Part shown: positions 5,631-10,164 of the stretch, piece by piece
How positions within the stretch are numbered: the first letter of the stretch is position 1
How the letters are laid out: every line of letters starts with the position of its first letter
Program-made: the position numbers and the translations under genes
The notes under the pieces: generated by a model
Seen by the model: only the letters and a program-made list of their open reading frames with translations
Database searches by the model: none
Told to the model about the DNA's origin: nothing
Origin: Candidatus Woesearchaeota archaeon
GTDB taxonomy: Archaea > Nanobdellota > Nanobdellia > SCGC-AAA011-G17 > JACQNH01
Assembly (NCBI GenBank): GCA_016203175.1
Contig: JACQNH010000060.1
Span: forward strand, 1-10,164
Reading direction: 5' to 3'
Length of the DNA: 10,164 nucleotides

Positions 5631-6225
5631 CAAACATTTTCATAAATCCACCTTCTTGATTTTCAGGAGGTTTAGGTTTTTTAGGCATTACAATAAACTC
5701 TTCCTTTTCTTTTTTTCCAAATTTGAATTTAGGTTTTTTTCTAGATTCAATAATAAACTTTCTTTTATCACTTTTAACCTCTATATAATCCTCCTCCTTA
5801 TTTTTAAAATACGGCTCAAACTTTTTATAACTAAAAATAATTAAAATTATTATAACTAAAAAAATTAAAAACTCTTTCCAGAAAGAGATATAGTAATAAA
5901 CCCCACTTTTAGAAATCAAAACTCTATTAAAAACCTCTCCAGTAGGCAAAACTTTAATATCGTACACACCAGGTTTAACCTCTGATTTTAAATTTATTTT
6001 TATAATATCCCCCTCCTTTAAAATCTTTTTCTTGGTAATTATATAATCCCCCAAATTTACACTTATCGATTCATTAAAATCTCGATCTCCAATATTAGTT
6101 ATAAAAAGAGTTTCATTAATCAATTCCGATTTTAATTGTGAAGATTCATTATTAGCCTCACTAATTTGAATAGAAAAAACCATTACAAGTAGTACTAAAA
6201 ACAATTTAAATCCGTTCCAATTCAT
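5626..6225 (-). CDS. Unrecognised membrane protein: signal peptide, extracytoplasmic domain, one TM helix, charged tail
   Basis: The start chosen is the ATG at 6225 (MNWNGFKLF), which lies about 25 bases from a TATA box; an ATG two codons earlier (6231) is also possible. Numbered from 6231, the product has 201 residues. A hydrophobic segment at about 8-24 (GFKLFLVLLVMVFSIQI) looks like a signal peptide. Residues 25-115 are mostly strand-rich, with Asn/Ser sites and a 'KPGVYDIKV' stretch, suggesting an Ig-like or beta-sandwich domain outside the membrane. A transmembrane helix spans about 118-136 (FWKEFLIFLVIIILIIFSY). A Lys/Glu-rich tail of about 65 residues, ending EGGFMKMFD, is predicted cytoplasmic. 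No family is recognised. CARDB-like or secretion-linked membrane anchors of archaea have similar layouts, but that is only a resemblance. Confidence 0.7.
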   Translation of the reverse strand: MNWNGFKLFLVLLVMVFSIQISEANNESSQLKSELINETLFITNIGDRDFNESISVNLGDYIITKKKILKEGDIIKINLKSEVKPGVYDIKVLPTGEVFNRVLISKSGVYYYISFWKEFLIFLVIIILIIFSYKKFEPYFKNKEEDYIEVKSDKRKFIIESRKKPKFKFGKKEKEEFIVMPKKPKPPENQEGGFMKMFD

Positions 6226-6246
6226 AATCAACTAAGAATTTAAAAC

Positions 6247-6254
6247 TATATAAA
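6247..6254 (-). promoter_or_regulatory. TATA box of the membrane protein gene
   Basis: The minus strand reads TTTATATA, centred about 26 bases before the ATG at 6225. This is why the inner ATG is preferred. Confidence 0.5.
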
Positions 6255-6275
6255 CATTTTTGTAAGCTAAAAAAC

Positions 6276-6287
6276 CTTTATAAATAC
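6276..6287 (+). promoter_or_regulatory. TATA box of thrS
   Basis: CTTTATAAATAC is centred about 25 bases before the thrS ATG at 6307 and implies a leaderless mRNA. Confidence 0.6.
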
Positions 6288-6306
6288 CTTCTTTCTACAT
6301 ATTAAT

Positions 6307-8046
6307 ATGGAACTAGAAAAGATCAGGCATTCAGCTTCTCATGTATTGGCAGCAGCTGTAAAAGAGTTATTTCCAGATGTAAAACTTGGTATGGGTCCTG
6401 CAATTGAAGAAGGTTTCTATTACGATTTTTATAAGAAAGAACCATTTACACCTGAAGATCTAAAAAAATTAGAGGAAAAAATGAAGGAAATTATTAAAAA
6501 AGATTTCAAATTTAAAAAAATAAAAGCAGCAAGAAAAGAAGCTGAAAAAATCCTTAAAAGTGAACCTTTCAAACTGGAAATTTTAAAAGACTTGAAAGAT
6601 GATGAAATTACATTTTATCAGGATGGAGATTTTATAGATTTATGTAAAGGTCCACATGTTAATTCTACAAAAGATATCAAAGCAATCAAATTATTAAGAA
6701 CCTCGGGCGCATATTGGAAAGGGGATTCTAAAAACAAACAAATGCAGAGAATTTATGGAACAGCATTTGGTTCAGAAAAAGAATTACAAGATTATTTAAA
6801 ATTATTAGAAGAAGCTGAAAAAAGGGATCATAAAATAATTGGAAAAAGAATGGGCTTATTCATGTTATCTGAATTAGTTGGTAAAGGGCTCCCAATCTGG
6901 CTGCCAAAAGGAGAAATTTTAAAAAAAGAAATAGAAAATTTTGCAGTTGAAATGGAAAATAAAAATGGTTACACAAGAGTTTCAACACCGCATATAGCAA
7001 AAGAAGAGCTTTTTATTAAATCAGGTCACTTGCCGCATTACAAAGAAAGTATGTATCCAAAAATGACTATTGATGATGGAAATTATTATTTAAAAGCCAT
7101 GAATTGCCCGATACATCATTTAATCTTTGGTCATGAATTAAGAAGCTACAAAGAACTGCCATTAAGGCTTGCAGAATATGGTACTGTTTATAGAAATGAA
7201 TTATCAGGAACTTTATCAGGATTATTAAGAGTCAGAATGCTTACACAAAATGACGCACATATTTACTGCACTAAAGAACAGATTGGAAAGGAAATAGAAT
7301 CAGTATTAAAAATGATCCAGGAGTACTATAAAATATTTGGTTTCAAAGATTACTATTATAGATTATCTTTATGGAATCCCAAAAACAAAGAAAAATATAT
7401 TAACGAACCTAAAAACTGGGAATACACAGAAAATGTTTTAAGAGAAATACTTAAAAAAACAAAAATTAAATTTGTAGAAGCAGAAGACGAAGCTTCATTT
7501 TACGGTCCAAAAATAGACATACAATTTAAAACAGTTTTTGGAAGAGAAGAAACTCTATCAACAATACAATTAGATTTTGCAGCAAAGGAAAGATTTGATT
7601 TAAGATATGTTGACAAAGATGGAAAAGTAAACAACGAAGTATTTGTAATCCATCGTACCCCATTATCAACACATGAAAGATTTATAGCAATATTAACAGA
7701 GCATTATGCAGGTAAATTTCCTTTATGGTTATCCCCCGTTCAAATTAAATTACTGACAATTACAGATAGAAATATTAAATTTGCAAATGAAGTTAAAAAA
7801 TTATTAGAAGAAAAAAATATAAGATGCGAATTAAATGATGAAAAAGCAACTATGGGTAAAAAGGTTCGTGATGCAGAGTTAGAACATGTTCCTATAATAG
7901 TTACAATAGGTGATAAAGAAGTAGAAAAAAGAACTTTAGCAATTAGAACATTAGATGGAAAGGTTAAATTTGGTATAAAAGTTGAAGATTTTTTAGATAA
8001 TATTATTAAATGTATTTCTAATAGAGAACAAAAATACGAGATCTAA
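6307..8046 (+). CDS. thrS: Threonyl-tRNA synthetase, bacterial-type, lacking the N-terminal TGS domain
   Basis: The product has 579 residues. The protein starts at the N2 editing domain: HSASH (H8, H12) and DLCKGPH (C113, H117) are the four metal-site residues that clear mischarged Ser-tRNA(Thr), and all are present. The class II core follows: zinc ligands C266 (MNCP), H318 (DAHIY) and H449 (IHR); motif 2 YGTVYRNELSGTLSGLLRVR (R296); motif 3 with ERFI (R458). The anticodon-binding domain (about 478-579) includes ATMGKKVRDAELEHVPIIVTIGDKE. Bacterial enzymes of about 640 residues carry a further N1/TGS domain, which is absent here. Most archaeal ThrRSs instead have a DTD-like editing domain, so this gene has a bacterial-type history. 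The last third of the anticodon domain is duplicated at the right edge of the window. Confidence 0.96.
   Translation: MELEKIRHSASHVLAAAVKELFPDVKLGMGPAIEEGFYYDFYKKEPFTPEDLKKLEEKMKEIIKKDFKFKKIKAARKEAEKILKSEPFKLEILKDLKDDEITFYQDGDFIDLCKGPHVNSTKDIKAIKLLRTSGAYWKGDSKNKQMQRIYGTAFGSEKELQDYLKLLEEAEKRDHKIIGKRMGLFMLSELVGKGLPIWLPKGEILKKEIENFAVEMENKNGYTRVSTPHIAKEELFIKSGHLPHYKESMYPKMTIDDGNYYLKAMNCPIHHLIFGHELRSYKELPLRLAEYGTVYRNELSGTLSGLLRVRMLTQNDAHIYCTKEQIGKEIESVLKMIQEYYKIFGFKDYYYRLSLWNPKNKEKYINEPKNWEYTENVLREILKKTKIKFVEAEDEASFYGPKIDIQFKTVFGREETLSTIQLDFAAKERFDLRYVDKDGKVNNEVFVIHRTPLSTHERFIAILTEHYAGKFPLWLSPVQIKLLTITDRNIKFANEVKKLLEEKNIRCELNDEKATMGKKVRDAELEHVPIIVTIGDKEVEKRTLAIRTLDGKVKFGIKVEDFLDNIIKCISNREQKYEI
7924..8024 (+). 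repeat. thrS 3'-end repeat, left copy
   Basis: These 101 bases within thrS are identical to 10064-10164, an offset of 2140 bases. The right copy is cut off by the window edge, so the repeat may be longer. Looking left, the match breaks at 7923/10063, with only short partial agreement beyond. Confidence 0.93.
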
Positions 8047-8048
8047 AT

Positions 8049-8112
8049 TAATATTTAAACGTCATCGACCTAACAGTTTGTGGTTTTTTGAATAAAAGAA
8101 AGATTTTAATAG
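8049..8112 (+). repeat. 64-bp direct repeat, copy 1 (thrS trailer)
   Basis: It begins 3 bases after the thrS stop codon. It contains CGTCATCGACCTAACAG followed by a T-rich run and matches 8971-9034 with a single difference (T at 8089, C at 9011). The segment CC..ACA-GTT-TGT-GG (8069-8083) followed by T6 (8084-8089) can form a small hairpin with a U-tract, so this copy probably also serves as the thrS terminator. Confidence 0.9.
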
Positions 8113-8219
8113 GTATATTAAATAAACTAGTTATCTGGAATTTATACTTTCATTTCTGTTTCTTCTATTTGATTCAATATCTTTAAAATTAATATCATAC
8201 CCTACAATCAATTGTTTTG

Positions 8220-8549
8220 CTAATTTTCAACGAGAATCTCACTCTTTTTGCTTGCTGCGTCCATCACAGTTTTTACCATAGCAAGTTCTAGGTCAAGAAT
8301 ATTTTTTACTAATGGGTTTGTTGCATTTAATGTGTAGAGTTTTGTTTTGCCAAACTTTCTTGTAATTTTAACAATATTGTATCTTTCAAGTTGATCCCAG
8401 TAATTAAAAAGCGTTGATCTTGATATGCCTGCTGCTGAAATAATATTTTTTTTAGTAAAATCTAATCCCTTATTTTCAATTAAGAAGTCAATTATCTTGA
8501 ATAAAGGTGCGTCTCCTACTAGTTTTAAGAGTAATGATATTTCTTTCAT
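8220..8549 (-). CDS. Small winged-helix DNA-binding protein
   Basis: The product has 109 residues. A winged helix-turn-helix fits about 10-75: LVGDAPLFKIIDFLIENKGLDFTKKNIISAAGISRSTLFNYWDQLERYNIVKITRKFGKTKLYTLN. The recognition helix is GISRSTLFNYWDQLE, and the wing is ITRKFGKTKLYTL. After it comes a helix NPLVKNILDLELAMVKTVMDAAS, suited to dimerisation. Its class is an archaeal transcription regulator; the target is unknown. It is divergent from the second winged-helix gene, 65 bases away, with a shared TATA element. A leaderless transcript is predicted, since the TATA centre lies about 28 bases before the ATG. Both genes lie between the two 64-bp repeats. Confidence 0.78.
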   Translation of the reverse strand: MKEISLLLKLVGDAPLFKIIDFLIENKGLDFTKKNIISAAGISRSTLFNYWDQLERYNIVKITRKFGKTKLYTLNATNPLVKNILDLELAMVKTVMDAASKKSEILVEN

Positions 8550-8570
8550 TTTGAATTATACTAATAGAAA

Positions 8571-8583
8571 AGTATATAAATAT
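8571..8583. promoter_or_regulatory. Shared bidirectional TATA element of the divergent winged-helix pair
   Basis: GTATATAAATATT reads as a TATA box on both strands (TATATAAATA and TATTTATATA). It is about 28 bases from the minus-strand ATG (8549) and about 38 from the plus-strand ATG (8615). Only one candidate TATA block exists in the 65-base gap. Confidence 0.5.
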
Positions 8584-8614
8584 TACTGTTGAAAGTATTT
8601 CTAGGTAGACTATT

Positions 8615-8884
8615 ATGTGGTTGGATGATGAAGTAAAGGGAAAGATACTGCACAAATTAACACGTGCTGGAAAATTCGAACATAGTCATACTGCTGTTGA
8701 GAATCTTCAAAAAGGATTCCCAAAAGATATGATAGGGGAAGTAAAAGATATGGTAAACAATTTAAAGAAAGAAGGGATTTTAATAGTAAAACCTACAAGT
8801 TATGGGGAACAGGTGTCAATTAATTTAGATCTTAAGGAAAAAGTATTAGAATATATTAAGTTATTTCTTGATAAAAAGGATTGA
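8615..8884 (+). CDS. Small winged-helix-like protein
   Basis: The product has 89 residues, beginning MWLDDEVKGKILHKLTRAGKFEHSHT. Then come VENLQKGFPKDMIGEVKDMVNNLKKEGILIVKPTSYGEQVSINL and a final helix LKEKVLEYIKLFLDKKD. The run 'helix, GEVKDMVNNLKKEGILI, KPTSYGEQVSIN' has the shape of a recognition helix plus wing as in small archaeal winged-helix proteins. No catalytic motif is visible. A predicted leader of about 12 bases (CTAGGTAGAC) offers at best a weak Shine-Dalgarno. Paired head-to-head with another winged-helix gene, it may act as its partner or its target (inference). Confidence 0.7.
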   Translation: MWLDDEVKGKILHKLTRAGKFEHSHTAVENLQKGFPKDMIGEVKDMVNNLKKEGILIVKPTSYGEQVSINLDLKEKVLEYIKLFLDKKD

Positions 8885-8930
8885 ATTCTAGTTAGATCTT
8901 GTTTTACTTCTATCTTCTTCTAAATGGGGT

Positions 8931-8946
8931 TTACTTGTTTTTTCTA
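8931..8946 (+). terminator. T-rich likely terminator behind the 89-residue winged-helix gene
   Basis: A T6 run (8938-8943) lies in a T/C-rich stretch 50-60 bases after the stop codon. Archaeal termination commonly uses such U-tracts without a stem. Confidence 0.35.
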
Positions 8947-8970
8947 CGAGCCTCATCTAGAACAATTATA

Positions 8971-9034
8971 TAATATTTAAACGTCATCGACCTAACAGTT
9001 TGTGGTTTTTCGAATAAAAGAAAGATTTTAATAG
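8971..9034 (+). repeat. 64-bp direct repeat, copy 2
   Basis: It is the same as 8049-8112 except for one base, at an offset of 922 bases. Here no gene end precedes it closely, and the operator series of the HEPN/MNT operon starts 3 bases after it. Confidence 0.9.
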
Positions 9035-9036
9035 AA

Positions 9037-9136
9037 TTGGTTACTGTAGTTAACCAAGATTATTACATATTTTAAATTGGTTACTTATAAGAACCGAAAG
9101 ATTTAAATATTAAGCATTGGTTACTCTAAGTAAAAT
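9037..9136 (+). promoter_or_regulatory. Three operator-like repeats around the HEPN/MNT promoter
   Basis: TTGGTTACT occurs at 9037, 9077 and 9117, exactly 40 bases apart. Each is continued as an imperfect inverted repeat: TTGGTTA...TTAACCAA (9037-9057), TTGG..CTTATAAG..CCGAA (9077-9098) and TTACT...AGTAA (9121-9133). The TATA box (9101-9110) sits between the second and third. The third covers the expected transcript start and reaches the ATG. This is the geometry of an autorepressed promoter. Confidence 0.65.
9101..9110 (+). promoter_or_regulatory. TATA box of the HEPN/MNT operon
   Basis: ATTTAAATAT is centred about 29 bases before the ATG at 9135, predicting a nearly leaderless mRNA. It supports the ATG at 9135 over the in-frame TTG at 9117, which lies inside the third operator. 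Confidence 0.55.
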
Positions 9137-9479
9137 GGACAAAGAAAAAGTCATCTTACAAAATATAAAGGAGTTTGTGGTAGCTGCTAAAAGGGAAAAA
9201 GATGAAGATTTATTTAATTCAGTCTCAACATTGTTTTTCAAGGCACTAGCAATTTCTGTAGATTTATTCATTTTAAAAAAGGAAGGTTATATACCAAACA
9301 ACCATACCCAAAGGTTTAAACTTTTGAAAGACAAATATCCTGTTCTGTATCAAATCTTAGATAAAGATTTCCCAATATATCAAAACAGTTATAGATTAAA
9401 AATATCCAAGGAATTAGTAGAGGTTATAGAAAATGATCTTAAAAAAATTATTGAAATCACAGGACTTGAACTTAATTAA
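9135..9479 (+). CDS. HEPN-like helical protein, partner of the following nucleotidyltransferase
   Basis: From the ATG at 9135 the product has 114 residues. It is all-helical: MDKEKVILQNIKEFVVAAKREKDEDLFNSVSTLFFKALAISVDLFI, then GYIPNNHTQRFKLLKDKYPVLYQILDKDFPIYQNSYRLKISKELVEVIENDLKKII. The fold, the size, the NNHTQRF and SYR motifs and the adjacent nucleotidyltransferase gene match archaeal HEPN proteins of MNT/HEPN pairs. The canonical HEPN RNase motif Rx4-6H is not visible: the only His (57) has no Arg 5-7 residues before it. The protein may therefore be a non-nuclease HEPN or use other residues. The gene overlaps the next one by 47 bases, so the two are translationally coupled. Toxin or regulator roles are inferred. 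Confidence 0.72.
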   Translation: MDKEKVILQNIKEFVVAAKREKDEDLFNSVSTLFFKALAISVDLFILKKEGYIPNNHTQRFKLLKDKYPVLYQILDKDFPIYQNSYRLKISKELVEVIENDLKKIIEITGLELN

Positions 9480-10035
9480 AGCCTTCACAAAGCAAAATCC
9501 TGGAGTTTGGGATGTTGCAGTATATGGCTCATATATTCGTGGAAAAGAGGATGCAAGAGATATAGATATTGCGCTTATCTTATCCAAAAGTTTTGATATG
9601 GGTAAAAAGATAGATTTAGCATATAAGCTCAAAAAATTATTTGAAAAGATTATTCCTCTTGAGGTAGACGTCAAGGCGGTAGACCTGCAAGATTTTCTCG
9701 ATGAAAATTTCCTTGCACGGGAGGGAATTATTGCAGAAAGCTACCTTATCAACAGAAAGAGATATTTGGCAGATCTTCTTGGTTTTAAAACATTTGCAAT
9801 AATAAAATACAATTTAAAAGGATTGACATATTCTCAAAAGAAAATGCTATATTATGCATTAAAGGGAAGAAGGGGAAATGAAGGAGTATTGAAAAAATTA
9901 GGCGGAGAAATGTTAAGCAAAGGTATTTTAAAAATACCAGTCTACGCTGTTTTCCCAATTGAGAGTTTATTAAAATTACATAAATTAAGTTATAATGTTG
10001 AGTTGGTTATGAGCTACCAAAAATATAACGCTTGA
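9433..10035 (+). CDS. Nucleotidyltransferase (MNT-like) with extra C-terminal domain
   Basis: The product has 200 residues. The N-terminal half is a minimal nucleotidyltransferase: VAVYGSYIRGKEDARDIDIALIL carries the GS motif (32-33) and the DxD pair (D43, D45), and LEVDVKAV gives the third acidic residue (D79). The spacing is GS-x9-DxD, one residue shorter than the common GS-x10-DxD. Residues from about 115 (FAIIKYNLKGLTYSQKKMLYYALKGRRGNEGVLKKLGGEMLSKGI) form a second domain seen on some archaeal nucleotidyltransferases. In studied MNT/HEPN pairs the MNT enzyme AMPylates and silences the HEPN toxin. The start at 9433 lies inside the HEPN gene; a TTG at 9451 is an alternative. The stop codon is 28 bases before the thrS-tail copy. 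Confidence 0.82.
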   Translation: MILKKLLKSQDLNLIKAFTKQNPGVWDVAVYGSYIRGKEDARDIDIALILSKSFDMGKKIDLAYKLKKLFEKIIPLEVDVKAVDLQDFLDENFLAREGIIAESYLINRKRYLADLLGFKTFAIIKYNLKGLTYSQKKMLYYALKGRRGNEGVLKKLGGEMLSKGILKIPVYAVFPIESLLKLHKLSYNVELVMSYQKYNA

Positions 10036-10063
10036 AAAAATTCTACTAAAAAAGAAAGAAGTT

Positions 10064-10164
10064 GAAAAAAGAACTTTAGCAATTAGAACATTAGATGGAA
10101 AGGTTAAATTTGGTATAAAAGTTGAAGATTTTTTAGATAATATTATTAAATGTATTTCTAATAG
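10064..10164 (+). pseudogene. thrS: Second copy of the thrS 3' end (fragment, cut by window edge)
   Basis: The 101 bases are identical to 7924-8024 and would encode ThrRS residues from about 540 on (KRTLAIRTLDGKVKF...). The frame has no start codon: it runs back through LLKKKEVEKR to a stop at 10010-10012, so it is a fragment rather than a gene. Perfect identity, including third codon positions, means a recent duplication or an integration junction. Confidence 0.9.

Noticed and set aside
9117..9134. TTG start of the HEPN gene (MVTLSK...)
   Set aside because: It lies inside the third operator motif and too close to the TATA box; the ATG at 9135 fits the expected transcript start.
9414..9674. 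Minus-strand open frame of 86 codons
   Set aside because: It is antisense to the HEPN and nucleotidyltransferase genes, which both have clear motifs.
10013..10164. Fusion gene running from the nucleotidyltransferase end into the thrS tail
   Set aside because: The thrS frame is open back to 10013 but has no start codon and is out of frame with the nucleotidyltransferase, which stops at 10035.

Overview
This is an AT-rich archaeal window. It carries SBDS, an alpha-type proteasome subunit, the RNase P proteins Pop5 and Rpp30, an AK6/Fap7-type kinase, archaeal UMP kinase and DUF357. TATA boxes sit about 25 bases upstream of most first genes, which implies leaderless transcripts. The shortened Rpp30 and the bacterial-type ThrRS without a TGS domain suggest a small-genome archaeon, possibly of the DPANN group; that placement is inference.

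Layout, left to right. Positions 1-140 hold the 3' end of an IS200/IS605-type element: the last 40 codons of tnpB and its terminal hairpin. It abuts the SBDS stop codon. Positions 137-2828 are a tight minus-strand operon in the order AK6 > rnp3 > rnp2 > psmA > SBDS, with overlaps of 4, 4, 14 and 4 bases. This is the proteasome/RNase P/SBDS half of the archaeal exosome superoperon; the insertion sequence lies where rrp4-rrp41-rrp42 often follow. Positions 2852-3409 hold a plus-strand RelBE-like toxin-antitoxin pair between two exact 21-bp direct repeats. Next to it is an unexplained GC-rich, strongly folded island at 3425-3524. Positions 3547-4548 carry pyrH and a DUF357 gene (minus). Positions 4647-5561 carry a TtuA/NcsA-type tRNA thiolation enzyme (plus). 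It converges on an unrecognised single-pass membrane protein at 5626-6225 (minus), across two copies of a 24-bp hairpin repeat. Positions 6307-8046 are thrS.

The region after thrS (8049-10164) is accessory and is the most interesting part. A 64-bp repeat lies directly behind thrS and again at 8971-9034. Between the copies sits a divergent pair of small winged-helix genes. After the second copy come three operator-like motifs at exact 40-base spacing, then a HEPN-like gene and a nucleotidyltransferase (MNT-like) gene. The window then ends inside a second, identical copy (101 bp) of the thrS 3' end. This looks like a roughly 2.1-kb accessory island bounded by the thrS 3' end, either an integrated element or a tandem duplication unit, possibly built in two cassette-like steps.

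How the genes work together: the left operon couples ribosome maturation (AK6, SBDS), tRNA 5' processing (Pop5, Rpp30) and protein turnover (PsmA). The middle genes supply pyrimidine nucleotides, tRNA modification and tRNA charging. The toxin-antitoxin pair, the HEPN/MNT pair and the winged-helix pair are typical defence or addiction cargo, and each lies between direct repeats.
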